Shown here one piece after another: positions 15,687 to 24,681 of a stretch of DNA of 64,000 nucleotides. The DNA comes from Kineosporia corallincola (GTDB taxonomy: Bacteria > Actinomycetota > Actinomycetes > Actinomycetales > Kineosporiaceae). The notes beneath the pieces are model-generated. The model was not told the DNA's origin. It did no database searches and worked only from the letters and a program-made list of their open reading frames with translations. Numbering within the stretch: the stretch's first letter is position 1; each line of letters starts with the position of its first letter. Location: assembly GCF_018499875.1 (NCBI RefSeq), contig NZ_JAHBAY010000004.1, positions 248,001 to 312,000 on the forward strand, given 5' to 3'. Both the position numbers and the translations under genes were made by a program.

Positions 15687-16381
15687 TTCTGCACGAGCCC
15701 GAAGCGGTGCGCGATCAGCGCCGCCTGCACCCGGTTGTCGCAGCCCAGCTTGGTCAGCACCCGGCTGACATGGGTCTTCACCGTGGCCTCGCTGATCCAC
15801 AGCTGCGTGCTGATCGCCGCGTTCGACAGGCCCTGCGCCACCAGCACCAGCACCTCGCGCTCGCGGGCGCTGAGCTCCTCCAGCCCGCGGGCGGCGAACT
15901 CCGGCACGGCGATGCCGGGGGCCGGGGTGCCGGCCGGAACCGCCCGGGGCGCGGTCGTGTTCATCCCGTCGAGCAACTGCCGGGTGACGGCGGGGGAGAG
16001 GAACGCGTCACCGTTCGCCGCCGCCCGGATCGCCCGCCCCAGGTCGTCCGGCGCCGCGTCCTTCAGCAGGAACCCGGCCGCGCCGCCGGCCAGCGCGCGG
16101 GTGACGTAGTCGCTCTCGCCGAACGTGGTCAGGATGATGACCACCGCCTCCGGCCACTGCGCCCGCAGCGAGGTCAGGGCGGTGAGGCCGTCGGTGCCGG
16201 GCATCTGCACGTCCATCAGCACCACGTCGGGCCGGTGCCGCAGGGCGGTGTCCACGGCCTCCGCGCCGTCACCGGCCTCCCACAGCACCTCGATGCCCTG
16301 CACCATCGACAGCACGAACTTGATGCCCCCGCGGACCAGCGCGTCGTCGTCGGCGATCAGCACGCGGATCGGGTCGCTCAT
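15683..16381 (-). CDS. NarL/FixJ-family response regulator
   Basis: Response regulator of 232 aa. The receiver domain has the acidic pocket DDD at 11-13, phospho-acceptor Asp57 in VVLMDVQMPG, the switch Thr in IILTTFGE and the Lys in GFLLKDA. A roughly 25-residue linker leads to a LuxR-type DNA-binding helix-turn-helix (LSAREREVLVLVAQGLSNAA... ATVKTHVSRVLTKLG). The start ATG overlaps the stop of the upstream kinase (ATGA, 16378-16381), so the two are translationally coupled. It probably also serves the orphan paralogous kinase at 1720-3333, since the phosphorylation helices are identical; that is inference. Target genes are unknown. Confidence 0.95.
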   Translation of the reverse strand: MSDPIRVLIADDDALVRGGIKFVLSMVQGIEVLWEAGDGAEAVDTALRHRPDVVLMDVQMPGTDGLTALTSLRAQWPEAVVIILTTFGESDYVTRALAGGAAGFLLKDAAPDDLGRAIRAAANGDAFLSPAVTRQLLDGMNTTAPRAVPAGTPAPGIAVPEFAARGLEELSAREREVLVLVAQGLSNAAISTQLWISEATVKTHVSRVLTKLGCDNRVQAALIAHRFGLVQN

Positions 16382-17973
16382 TCGGTGTCCTCCGTCTGGA
16401 TCTTCTTCTTGCCGACGACCACGTCGTCGCGGTAACAGATGCGATAGGTGAGGGTGGAGAAGTCGTCCCAGTCCTGGTCGGCCACGTCGCCCTCGTAGGT
16501 CTCGCAACGGGTTCCGTCCGGATCGGTGGTCACCCCCAGCGGCTCGGCGGGCAGCAGGTGACGCAGCCGGTCGCGTTCGTCGCCCACCTGGACCGACTGG
16601 AAAACGTTGGCCTGCAACGGTTCCACGTACTCCGTCACGGCGAACGCCCCGACGCACGACGACAGTGCCACCAGCAGCGACGCGCACACCGCCACCAGGC
16701 CGATCTTCTGGCGACGGCTGTTGCGCCGGATGTCCTGCGGGAAATCTCCCGGCCCGTCGGTACTTCCGGGACCGGGCACCTCGGCTCGGTAGGGCAGCAC
16801 CGCGCCGAGCCGGAACCCGCCGTCGTCCGTGGCACCGTGCGACAGCACCCCACCCGCGAGCCGCACCCGCTCGGCCAGGCCGTGCAGCCCCTGCCCGCTT
16901 CCCTGGCCACTCAGCGGACCGGAACCGTTCTGCGCCGGGCCGTTACGCACCTCCAGCAGCAGGGCGTCGTCCTCGTAGCGCACCTCGACCCGCACCGCCG
17001 CGCCGTGGGCGTGCTTGAGGGCGTTCGTGATGCCCTCCTGCACCACCCGGAATCCGGCGTGCCCGGCCATCAGCCCGAGCGGCCGCGGTTCGCCCACCCG
17101 CTCCAGCCCGATCGAGGTGCCGGTGCGCCGCGCCGCCGCCACCGTCGGCTCCACCTCGTCCATCGACCGCCCGGCCGGCGCGCCGTCGTCGTCCTGGTGC
17201 AGCACCTTCAGAATCTGCCGCAGCTCGGACATCGCCTGCACCGAGGTGTCGCGCAGCAGTCCCATCGCCTGCTCACGGGCCGCCGGTTCCAGAACGGTGG
17301 ACGACGAGGGCCCGGACAGCCCACCCGCGTACATCGACATCAGCGTGAGCCGGTGCCCCAGTGAGTCGTGCAGCTCGGCCGCGATCCGGTTGCGCTCGCG
17401 GGCCTGGGCCTGCCCGGCCACCAGCAGGCGCTCCGCGTGCAGCTCCAGGTTGCGCTGGTGCATGGTCATCACCAGCAGCCGGCGCTGGGCGATCATCGCG
17501 CCGATCGCGCCGGGCAGCGCGCAGAAGCAGGCGAACAGGGTCACGGCCAGCAGCGCCCCGAACACGCCCCGGCCGTCTTCCTGGAGCATCACCCCGGGGA
17601 AGCAGCAGAGCGCGGCGACCAGATAGCCCAGGGTGATGGCCACCGGGTTCTTCGCCCGGTAGCCGGTGCCGAAGCTGAGCAGCGCCAGCATCACCGAGGC
17701 CCCGCCGCCGGGAACGGTGACGACCGACCCGAGGGCCATCGCGGTCACCGGCCGCACCAGGCGTAGCGGGATCAGCACCAGCGTGGCCAGGGTGGCCGTG
17801 ATCGTGACGGCGATCTGCACCGGCAGCGGCCACTCGGGGCCGAAGGCGATGCTCCCGAGCAGGGTGAGCAGCGTGCAGAACAGGGCGAGCACGCACTCGT
17901 ACACGAGTCGGCCGCGGTTCGCCGTGCGCACGGCGAACCACCAGGTGGCAGCCGTTCGGGTCAGGGAGCTCAT
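16378..17973 (-). CDS. NarL/DesK-type sensor histidine kinase with C-terminal membrane tether
   Basis: Membrane kinase of 531 aa that pairs with the following response regulator gene. About five membrane helices (25-165) precede the phosphoacceptor helix ERNRIAAELHDSLGHRL (His202). The ATPase N-box is QEGITNALKHAHG and the G-box is GQGLHGLAERV. As in its paralogue at 1720-3333, a further helix (near 430-450) and a roughly 80-residue tail with two cysteines follow the kinase core, so the C-terminus should face outside. The linker holds GPSSSTV (17293-17313), a word also found in the MinD-like protein. The signal sensed is unknown. ATG 17971-17973. Confidence 0.93.
   Translation of the reverse strand: MSSLTRTAATWWFAVRTANRGRLVYECVLALFCTLLTLLGSIAFGPEWPLPVQIAVTITATLATLVLIPLRLVRPVTAMALGSVVTVPGGGASVMLALLSFGTGYRAKNPVAITLGYLVAALCCFPGVMLQEDGRGVFGALLAVTLFACFCALPGAIGAMIAQRRLLVMTMHQRNLELHAERLLVAGQAQARERNRIAAELHDSLGHRLTLMSMYAGGLSGPSSSTVLEPAAREQAMGLLRDTSVQAMSELRQILKVLHQDDDGAPAGRSMDEVEPTVAAARRTGTSIGLERVGEPRPLGLMAGHAGFRVVQEGITNALKHAHGAAVRVEVRYEDDALLLEVRNGPAQNGSGPLSGQGSGQGLHGLAERVRLAGGVLSHGATDDGGFRLGAVLPYRAEVPGPGSTDGPGDFPQDIRRNSRRQKIGLVAVCASLLVALSSCVGAFAVTEYVEPLQANVFQSVQVGDERDRLRHLLPAEPLGVTTDPDGTRCETYEGDVADQDWDDFSTLTYRICYRDDVVVGKKKIQTEDTE
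17363..17494 (-). repeat. 132-bp tract identical to 2190-2321 (inverted copy)
   Basis: Inverted second copy of the identical block described at 2190-2321, lying about 15 kb away. It covers the end of the membrane domain and the phosphohistidine helix of this kinase. Confidence 0.9.
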
Positions 17974-18016
17974 CGGGCGAACAGCTTAGGGCCTGCCCTG
18001 TGCGGCGATGAGGTGT

Positions 18017-18069
18017 GCGCGCCGCGGACCCGGTGACTCGAGGAGGATCGTCACCGGGCCGCGGCGCGC
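18017..18069 (-). terminator. Long hairpin terminator after the GH42 gene
   Basis: Arms 18017-18037 and 18050-18069 form a 20-bp stem with one bulged A (18028) and a 12-nt loop. It lies 45 bp past the GH42 stop and upstream of the kinase start, so it most likely ends the GH42 transcript. Confidence 0.75.
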
Positions 18070-18113
18070 GCCGGTCGGGAGCGCTTCCGCGGCCGAACTG
18101 AGGGGGTGAGCGC

Positions 18114-20111
18114 TCAGCGGCGGAAGATCCGGACGCCCCCGGCCGGGATCTTGGCGCTGCCGGCGCAGGTCTCGCCGGTCAGCAGGTCGGTGCCGTCGAT
18201 GGTCAGGTCGACCGGGGTGACGGCGTGGTTGACGGCGAAAACGTACTCGGCGCCGTCGGTCCCGTGCCGCGAGACCAGCTCCAGGTCCCACGGGAGGTCC
18301 CGCTCCACGGTGATCCCGGCCAGGTCGAGCACCGGGTCGGTCACCGCCGCCAGAACGGTGTGGTCGAGCACCGTGGACACGTAGGTGGCGGTACCCGCGC
18401 CCAGGGTGCGGCGGGTCACCGCGGCCCGGCCGGCGGCCGGCCCGTCCAGGTAGGCCAGCACCGTCTCCGCCCCAAGGGGCAGCAGGTCCTCGGCCCAGAC
18501 CCGCCCGCGCACGTCGCCGGTCAGGGTCACCGTGCCCTCGGCCGGCAGCGGCAGCACCTCCTCCACGCTCACCTGGAGCAGCTCGCGCAGCGCACCGTTC
18601 CAGCCGCCCGGGTGCACGGCGTCGTCCTGGTCCACCACACCGGAGAACGGACCCACCACCAGGTGCCCGCCCGCCTCCACGTAGGCCGTCAGGTTGGCCA
18701 CCGCCTCCGCGGTGAGCAGGTAGGACGCCGGCGCGAACACCGCCGCGTACTGGCTGAGATCGCCTGCCGGACGGGCGAAGTCGACCGTGACCTTGTCACG
18801 CCACAGCCGCTCGTAGTACTCCCGCACCTGGGCCCGCGGGGCCAGGTCGACGCTGGGCCGCCAGTCCAGGTCCTGCGCCCACAGGCTCTCCCAGTCCCAG
18901 AGGATCGCCGCCCGGGCCCGCACCGTGGAGCCGCGCACCACATCCAGGTCGCCCAGGGTGGAACCGAGCCGCACGACCTCCTCGAACACCCGGCTCTTCG
19001 CCCCGGCGTGCGGAAGCATGGCGGAGTGGAACTTCTCGGCGCCGCGCCGGGACGCCCGCCACTGGAAGAACAGGATGGCGTCCGCACCGCGCGCCAGATG
19101 GCTCAGCGAGTTACGGGCCATCTCGCCCGGCCGCTTGGCCAGGTTGCGGGGCTGCCAGTTCACCGCCGACGACGAGTGTTCCATCAGGATCCACGGACGC
19201 CCGCCCGCCAGGGAGCGGGTCAGGTCGGCGTCGAGCGCGAGACCGACCTGACTGCGCGGGTCGGCCGCGGTCAGGTAGTGGTCGTTCGCCACCACGTCGA
19301 CCTCCCGCGACCACTTCCACAGATCCATCGACGGGCAGTTGGTGGCCATGAAGTTGGTGGTCACCGGGATGCCGGGGGACAGCTCGTGCAGGATGTCGCG
19401 CTCGCGGGTGAAGCAGCCCAGCAGCTCGTCGTTGGAGAAGCGGGCGAAGTCGAGGCGGTGGGCCGGGTTCGAGGTGGTGGCCGACAGTGCGGGCACGCCG
19501 ACCTGGCTCCACTCGCCGTAGGTCTGGCCCCAGAAGGCCGTTCCCCAGGCGGTGTTCAGCGCGTCCAGGGTGCCGTACCGCTGCTTCAGCCACTCCCGGA
19601 ACGCCGCGGCGCTCACCTCGCAGTAGCACTCGGAAACCGGTGCGCCGTACTCGTTGTGCACGTGCCAGAGAGAGACGGCCGGGTGATTCCCGTAGCGTTT
19701 CGCCAACTCGGTGGTGATTCTGCCCGCGGCATCGGCATATTCGGGGGACGACGGGCAGCAGATGCCGCGCGATCCGGTGGCCTGCACCGAGCCGTCCCGG
19801 TTGACCACGCGCACGTGCGGGTTCTGCTGCCAGAACCAGGCCGGCGGCACCACGGTGGGTGTGCCCAGGTCGACCCGGATGCCGGCGCCGTGCAGGCCCT
19901 CGATCACCCGGTCGAGCCAGCCGAAGTCGAACTCGCCCGGCCGCGGCTCCAGCAGCGCCCAGGAGAAGATGCCGATGCTGACCAGGTTGACCCCGGCCCG
20001 GCGCATCAGTTCCAGGTCCTCGGTCCAGACCTCTTCCGGCCACTGCTCGGGGTTGTAGTCACCACCGAAGCTGAGTGCCTGCACTCCGGGCAACCAGCTC
20101 TGGTCGCTCAT
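18114..20111 (-). CDS. GH42 beta-galactosidase
   Basis: Glycoside hydrolase family 42 enzyme of 665 aa, cytoplasmic, releasing galactose from beta-galactosides. The N-terminal motif FGGDYNPEQWPEEVW begins the catalytic barrel. Glu154 in WHVHNEYG is the predicted acid/base and Glu311 in WILMEHSSSAVNW the predicted nucleophile. Cysteines at 119, 162 and 164 resemble the GH42 zinc cluster. The trimerisation domain (about 400-600) and a small C-terminal beta domain are present, so the protein is full length. It is divergent from a sugar-binding lipoprotein, with a 251-bp shared promoter region, which implies import of the galactoside by that transporter. Confidence 0.95.
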   Translation of the reverse strand: MSDQSWLPGVQALSFGGDYNPEQWPEEVWTEDLELMRRAGVNLVSIGIFSWALLEPRPGEFDFGWLDRVIEGLHGAGIRVDLGTPTVVPPAWFWQQNPHVRVVNRDGSVQATGSRGICCPSSPEYADAAGRITTELAKRYGNHPAVSLWHVHNEYGAPVSECYCEVSAAAFREWLKQRYGTLDALNTAWGTAFWGQTYGEWSQVGVPALSATTSNPAHRLDFARFSNDELLGCFTRERDILHELSPGIPVTTNFMATNCPSMDLWKWSREVDVVANDHYLTAADPRSQVGLALDADLTRSLAGGRPWILMEHSSSAVNWQPRNLAKRPGEMARNSLSHLARGADAILFFQWRASRRGAEKFHSAMLPHAGAKSRVFEEVVRLGSTLGDLDVVRGSTVRARAAILWDWESLWAQDLDWRPSVDLAPRAQVREYYERLWRDKVTVDFARPAGDLSQYAAVFAPASYLLTAEAVANLTAYVEAGGHLVVGPFSGVVDQDDAVHPGGWNGALRELLQVSVEEVLPLPAEGTVTLTGDVRGRVWAEDLLPLGAETVLAYLDGPAAGRAAVTRRTLGAGTATYVSTVLDHTVLAAVTDPVLDLAGITVERDLPWDLELVSRHGTDGAEYVFAVNHAVTPVDLTIDGTDLLTGETCAGSAKIPAGGVRIFRR

Positions 20112-20254
20112 GGACTCACACCCTTACTGACGAACGGCATCGCGCCGACCGGACAGATCGGCGAGGCGGTGTGTGCACGGTCCCACAGCTTCGCCCGATC
20201 GCCAACCCCCTGATCCGGCTGCATATCGACTGGTGTCGGGTTCATGGCAAAGCG

Positions 20255-20286
20255 TTGACAAGTGCGTTTCTGGGTGCCACGTTGTG
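20255..20286 (+). promoter_or_regulatory. Candidate promoter for the sugar ABC operon
   Basis: TTGACA at 20255-20260 matches a -35 hexamer about 100 bp before the lipoprotein gene. The best -10 choices near 20279-20286 are weak. No clean LacI-type palindrome was found by eye in 20112-20362. Confidence 0.3.
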
Positions 20287-20362
20287 ACCGGTCCCACGCG
20301 GCGTCGCATGATGACGCTGCCTCGCTTCAACGACGAAGCTGATGCTTCGCAAGGAGGACGTC

Positions 20363-21688
20363 ATGCGGCGATCGCTGCGCGGCAGTCTCGTCACCCTCGC
20401 TGTCTCCGCCCTGCTGCTGTCCGCCTGTGGCGGATCGTCCGACTCGGACAGTGCGTCCGGTGACGAGGCGGTCAAGCCCGGTGAGAAGGTCGAGCTCAAC
20501 TTCTGGTCCTGGGCTCCGGAGATGGACAAGACCGTCGAGGCCTGGAACGACACCCACCCCGACATCCACGTCACGGTCAACAAGCAGGACGGCGGCGACA
20601 CCGCCGTCACCAAGCTGCTCACCGCGATCAAGGCCGGCAGTGGTGCCCCCGACCTGATGCAGGCCGAGTACCAGGCTCTGCCCACGCTGGTCGGCTCCGG
20701 CGCGCTGGCCGACATCAAGGACGACATCGGTGACGACGTGCAGGGGCACTTCGCCGAAGGTGTCTGGAGCGCGGTCACTCTCGGCACCGACGCGGTGTAC
20801 GCGGTGCCGCAGGACTCGGCCCCGCTGATGTTCTTCTACCGCGCCGACGTGTTCGAGAAGTACGACATCGACGTGCCCACCACCTGGGACGAGTACGCCG
20901 CTGCCGCCAAGAAGATCCACGACGAGGACTCCAAGCAGTTCCTGGGCACCTTCTCCTCCAACGACGCCGGGCTGTTCGCCGGCCTCACCCAGCAGGCCGG
21001 GGCCAGCTGGTGGGGCATCGACGGTGACGCCTGGAGCGTGGCCATCGACTCGGACGCCTCGAAGAAGGTCGCCTCGTTCTGGGGCGGGCTGGTCGAGGAC
21101 GGCGTCATCGACAACACCCCGATGTACACCCCGGCCTGGAACTCCGCGCTGAACAAGGGAACCCAGGTGGGCTGGGTCAGCGCCGTGTGGGCGCCGGGAG
21201 TGCTGGCGGGCAACGCCGGCGACACCGCGGGCAAGTGGAAGGTCGCTCCGCTGCCGCAGTGGAACGCCGGTGAGAACGTGACCGGGGCCTGGGGCGGATC
21301 GTCCACCGCCGTCACCTCGCAGTCCAAGCACAAGGCCGCCGCCGCGCAGTTCGCCGCCTGGCTGAACACCAGCGCCGAGGGCGTCAAGGCCCTGGCCACC
21401 GTCTCCAACGTGTACCCGGCCGACCAGCAGAACTCCGCCGCCGCCCTGACCGAGTCGCCGGAGTTCTTCGAGAACCAGGACGACTTCTACGACGTCGCCG
21501 CGTCGGTGGCGGGCACGGTGAACAGCTTCACCTACGGCCCCAACACCAACGTCGCCTACAGCGCCTTCAACGACGCGTTCGGCAAGGCGGCGCAGTCGAA
21601 GAAGGCGTCCTCGTTCACCGAGGCCCTGGCCACGATGCAGAGCCAGACCGTCGAGGACCTGAAGAGCAACGGGTTCACCGTCAAGTAG
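20363..21688 (+). CDS. Sugar ABC transporter substrate-binding lipoprotein
   Basis: Extracellular solute-binding protein (family 1) of 441 aa. The leader MRRSLRGSLVTLAVSALLL ends in the lipobox LSAC (Cys22), so it is anchored to the outer face of the membrane. The mature part carries the family features NFWSWAPEMDKTVEAWN, GSGAPDLMQAEY and VPTTWDEYAAAAKKI. AAGGAGG at 20351-20357 sets ATG 20363. Together with the next two genes it forms the importer, probably for galactosides or galacto-oligosaccharides given the divergent GH42. A stem-loop follows the stop, which often lets the binding protein be made in excess. Confidence 0.95.
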   Translation: MRRSLRGSLVTLAVSALLLSACGGSSDSDSASGDEAVKPGEKVELNFWSWAPEMDKTVEAWNDTHPDIHVTVNKQDGGDTAVTKLLTAIKAGSGAPDLMQAEYQALPTLVGSGALADIKDDIGDDVQGHFAEGVWSAVTLGTDAVYAVPQDSAPLMFFYRADVFEKYDIDVPTTWDEYAAAAKKIHDEDSKQFLGTFSSNDAGLFAGLTQQAGASWWGIDGDAWSVAIDSDASKKVASFWGGLVEDGVIDNTPMYTPAWNSALNKGTQVGWVSAVWAPGVLAGNAGDTAGKWKVAPLPQWNAGENVTGAWGGSSTAVTSQSKHKAAAAQFAAWLNTSAEGVKALATVSNVYPADQQNSAAALTESPEFFENQDDFYDVAASVAGTVNSFTYGPNTNVAYSAFNDAFGKAAQSKKASSFTEALATMQSQTVEDLKSNGFTVK

Positions 21689-21699
21689 ACCCCCTCTCG

Positions 21700-21738
21700 G
21701 CCGTGCTTCCCCCGACCTCGGGCCAGGGGAAGCACGGC
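21700..21738 (+). terminator. Intercistronic stem-loop (partial terminator / 3' stabiliser)
   Basis: Perfect 13-bp stem (21700-21712 with 21726-21738) and a 13-nt loop between the binding-protein and first permease genes. In binding-protein operons this arrangement commonly lowers downstream expression relative to the first gene. Confidence 0.7.
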
Positions 21739-21760
21739 GGATTCTCGGTAGGAGCCATCG

Positions 21761-22735
21761 ATGACCAGCATCACCAGCGAGCCGAACAGCGGCACGGTGC
21801 GCCGTGTTCCGGATCAGACCCCGCCACGCAGACGGTCCCGCGTGCCGAAGGCGCCGTACGCGTTCGTGCTCCCCGCCGTCTTCCTGTTCGTGTTCTCGAT
21901 CGCGATCCCCATCCTCTACACCGCCTATCTCAGCCTGCGCACGGTGAAGGTGGAGGGCCTGGGGCTGGGGCCGGGGGCGCGCACCGAGGTCTGGGCGGGC
22001 CTGGAGAACTACGCCGGCACCCTGACCGACCGCGACTTCCTGTCCAGCGTGCTGCGGGTGCTCGGCTACGGGCTCGTGGTGATCCCGGTGATGCTGGGCC
22101 TGGCCTTGCTTTTCGCCCTGCTGCTGGACTCGGTGCGGGTGCGGGCCCGGCGGTTCTCCCGGCTGGTCATCTTCATGCCGTACGCGGTGCCGGCCGTGAT
22201 CTCCTCGCTGCTGTGGGGTTTCCTCTACCTGCCCGCCGTCAGCCCGTTCACCTACGCCGCCGACCAGGTCGGTGTGACTCTGCCGCAGCCGATGGCGCCG
22301 GGCCTGGTGCTGTTCGGCATCGCCAACATCGCGGTCTGGGGCGGCGTCGGGTTCAACATGATCGTGCTCTACACCGCGCTGCGCTCGATCCCCACCGAGC
22401 TCTACGAGGCGGCCCGCATCGACGGCTGCTCGGAGGTTCAGATCGCTTGGCGGATCAAGGTTCCCATCGTCATCCCGTCGCTGATCATGACGTCGGTGTT
22501 CGGCATGATCACCACCCTCCAGGTGTTCGCCGAGCCGACCGTGCTGCGGCCGCTGACCAACAACATCTCCACCAGCTGGAGCCCGCTGATGATGATCTAC
22601 CGGGACGCCTTCACCCGCAACGACATCTACTCCGCCTCCGCCACCTCGGTGGTGCTGGCCGTGGCCACGTTCGTGCTGTCCTTCGGGTTCCTGCGCCTGG
22701 TGCAGAACCGAGCCTTCGCCCAGGAGAACCGATGA
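21761..22735 (+). CDS. Sugar ABC transporter permease (MalF-like)
   Basis: Inner-membrane permease of 324 aa with six main transmembrane helices after a charged N-terminus (RRRSRVPKAPYAFVLPAVFL). The EAA loop that docks the ATPase reads EAARIDGCSEVQIAWRIKVP, near residue 220. It pairs with the next gene to form the channel. Ribosome site TAGGAG precedes ATG 21761. The stop overlaps the next start (ATGA). No ATP-binding subunit is encoded in this cluster, so a shared MsiK/MsmK-type ATPase elsewhere is needed. Confidence 0.95.
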   Translation: MTSITSEPNSGTVRRVPDQTPPRRRSRVPKAPYAFVLPAVFLFVFSIAIPILYTAYLSLRTVKVEGLGLGPGARTEVWAGLENYAGTLTDRDFLSSVLRVLGYGLVVIPVMLGLALLFALLLDSVRVRARRFSRLVIFMPYAVPAVISSLLWGFLYLPAVSPFTYAADQVGVTLPQPMAPGLVLFGIANIAVWGGVGFNMIVLYTALRSIPTELYEAARIDGCSEVQIAWRIKVPIVIPSLIMTSVFGMITTLQVFAEPTVLRPLTNNISTSWSPLMMIYRDAFTRNDIYSASATSVVLAVATFVLSFGFLRLVQNRAFAQENR

Positions 22736-23613
22736 GCACCGCGACCCTTCCGGACCGCACCACCGGCACGTCCGGAACCGCCCGGCAGAGGCCGAGTTTC
22801 GTCGGCACCGGTCTTCTGGTGGTCGGCGCCGTCTACTGTCTCGTGCCGGTGGTCTGGGTGTTCATGGCCTCCACCAAGAGTTCGAGCGAGTTGTTCTCCA
22901 CCTTCACCTACGCGCCCAGCGGCAACCTGTTCAGCAACATCTCCGACCTGAGCAGCTACCGGGACGGGCTGTTCTGGCGCTGGATGGTGAACACCGCGCT
23001 CTACGCCGGTGTCGGGGCGGGCCTGTCCACCGTGGTGTCGGCGATGGCCGGCTACGCGATGGCGAAGTTCCGCTTCCCGGGGCGCGGCGTGCTGTTCAAC
23101 GTGCTACTCGCCGGGGTGCTGGTGCCCGGCGTGGTGCTGGCCGTGCCGCAGTACCTGCTGTTCGCGAAACTCGGCCTGACCAACACCTACTGGGCTGTTC
23201 TGCTGCCGAGCCTGATCAGCCCCTACGGCATCTACCTGGCCCGGATCTACGTGTCCGCGGCGGTGCCCGACGAGGTGATCGAGGCGGCCCGTACCGACGG
23301 CGCCAAGGACCTGCGGGTGTTCTCGTCGATCGTGATGCCGATGATGGTGCCCGGGCTGGTGACGATCTTCCTGTTCCAGTTCGTCGCGATCTGGAACAAC
23401 TTCATGCTGCCGTTCGTGATGCTCGGCGACGACAAGCTGTTCCCGGTCACGGTGGGCCTGTCCGGCCTGCTGAACCAGGGCTCGCAGCAACCGGCCATGT
23501 ACACGCTGGTGATCACCGGTGCGCTGCTGTCGATCCTGCCGCTGCTCGCGCTGTTCCTGTTGCTCCAGCGGTTCTGGCAGGTCGATCTGGCCGCCGGGGC
23601 CGTGAAGAGCTGA
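22732..23613 (+). CDS. Sugar ABC transporter permease (MalG-like)
   Basis: Second permease, 293 aa, six transmembrane helices. The EAA loop is EAARTDGAKDLRVFSSIVMP, near residue 190, and the segment WNNFMLPFVML is typical of MalG-type subunits. The start ATG overlaps the previous stop by 4 bp, so synthesis is coupled. It forms a heterodimer with the previous permease. A LacI-family regulator gene begins 17 bp after its stop, in the same operon. Confidence 0.95.
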   Translation: MSTATLPDRTTGTSGTARQRPSFVGTGLLVVGAVYCLVPVVWVFMASTKSSSELFSTFTYAPSGNLFSNISDLSSYRDGLFWRWMVNTALYAGVGAGLSTVVSAMAGYAMAKFRFPGRGVLFNVLLAGVLVPGVVLAVPQYLLFAKLGLTNTYWAVLLPSLISPYGIYLARIYVSAAVPDEVIEAARTDGAKDLRVFSSIVMPMMVPGLVTIFLFQFVAIWNNFMLPFVMLGDDKLFPVTVGLSGLLNQGSQQPAMYTLVITGALLSILPLLALFLLLQRFWQVDLAAGAVKS

Positions 23614-23630
23614 CGAGATAGCCTTCCGAC

Positions 23631-24653
23631 GTGCAGCTTCGAGGAGGGGACAAGCGTCCCACCATCCGTGACGTGGCCAGCGTCGCGGGGGTCTCCAGGG
23701 GAACCGTCTCGCGGGTGCTCAACGGCGGTGAGCGGGTCAGCCGCCAGGCACGGGACGCGGTGGCCCGGGCGATCGCCGAGACCGGGTACACCGCCAACCA
23801 CGCCGCGCGCACACTCGCCCTGGGCCGCTCCAACACGGTGGCGTTCCTGCTCAGCGAGCCGCAGCACATCCTGTTCGAGGACCCGACGTTCGCCCGGCTG
23901 ATGGGTGGCTGCACGCGTGCCCTGGCCGAGCACGGCATGCTGCTCACCCTGGTCACCGCCGGCACCCCGGCCGACCGGGAGCGGGCCGTGGGCTACGTGG
24001 CGGCGCGGCACGTGGACGGGGTGCTGCTGGTCTCCAGCCACGCCGTCGACCCGGTGGCCGAGGAACTGATCGCCACCGGCGTGCCGACCGTGGTGTGCGG
24101 CCGGTTCCCCGGCCTGGAGTCGCGGATCAGCATGGTCGGCGCCGACGACCTGGACGGCGGCCGGCAGATGACCGGCCACCTGCTGGATCAGGGCGCCTGC
24201 ACGATCGCGCACATCACCGGGCAGATGGACACACCCGGTGGGTTCGGCCGGCTGGAGGGGTACAAGGAGGCGCTGGCCGCGGCCGGGCTGCCGGTGCGGC
24301 CGGAGCTGATCGTGCACGGCGACTACTCCCGGGAGAGCGGGGCCGAGGGCATGCGGGCCCTGCTGGAGCGGGTGCCCGACCTGGACGGGGTGTTCGTGGC
24401 CTCCGACCTGATGGCGGCCGGGGCCTGTGCGGTGCTGCGGGAGGCGGGCCGGCGGATTCCGGACGACGTGCGGGTGGGCGGGTTCGACGACGCCGGGGTG
24501 GCCGAGCACCTCGACCCCGAGCTGACCACGATGCGGCAGCCGTTCGAGCGGATCAGCCGGGAGATGGTGCGCCTGCTGCTGTCGCGCATCGACGGCGAGG
24601 GCGACGCCTCGGTGTTCCTGCCCTCCACCCTGATCCGGCGGGCCTCGACCTGA
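23631..24653 (+). CDS. LacI-family transcriptional regulator of the galactoside operon
   Basis: Repressor of 340 aa. The DNA-binding head reads TIRDVASVAGVSRGTVSRVLNGGERVS from residue 11, followed by the hinge NHAARTLALGRSNTVAFLL. The periplasmic-binding-protein-like sensor domain ends with RVGGFDDAGVAEHLDPELTT. It lies directly behind the transporter genes and probably controls them and the divergent GH42 gene in response to a galactoside. GTG 23631 has only a weak ribosome site, but the head domain would be cut by later starts. Confidence 0.93.
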   Translation: MQLRGGDKRPTIRDVASVAGVSRGTVSRVLNGGERVSRQARDAVARAIAETGYTANHAARTLALGRSNTVAFLLSEPQHILFEDPTFARLMGGCTRALAEHGMLLTLVTAGTPADRERAVGYVAARHVDGVLLVSSHAVDPVAEELIATGVPTVVCGRFPGLESRISMVGADDLDGGRQMTGHLLDQGACTIAHITGQMDTPGGFGRLEGYKEALAAAGLPVRPELIVHGDYSRESGAEGMRALLERVPDLDGVFVASDLMAAGACAVLREAGRRIPDDVRVGGFDDAGVAEHLDPELTTMRQPFERISREMVRLLLSRIDGEGDASVFLPSTLIRRAST

Positions 24654-24681
24654 AAGCCCGCACCCCGTAGGGTGATCCGTT

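Noticed and set aside
18225-20213. 662-codon open frame opposite the GH42 gene
   Set aside because: Antisense shadow; no recognisable domain, and the GH42 enzyme is complete on the other strand.
20112-20362. LacI-type operator between the GH42 and sugar-binding genes
   Set aside because: No convincing central-CG palindrome could be found by eye; only a -35 match is reported.
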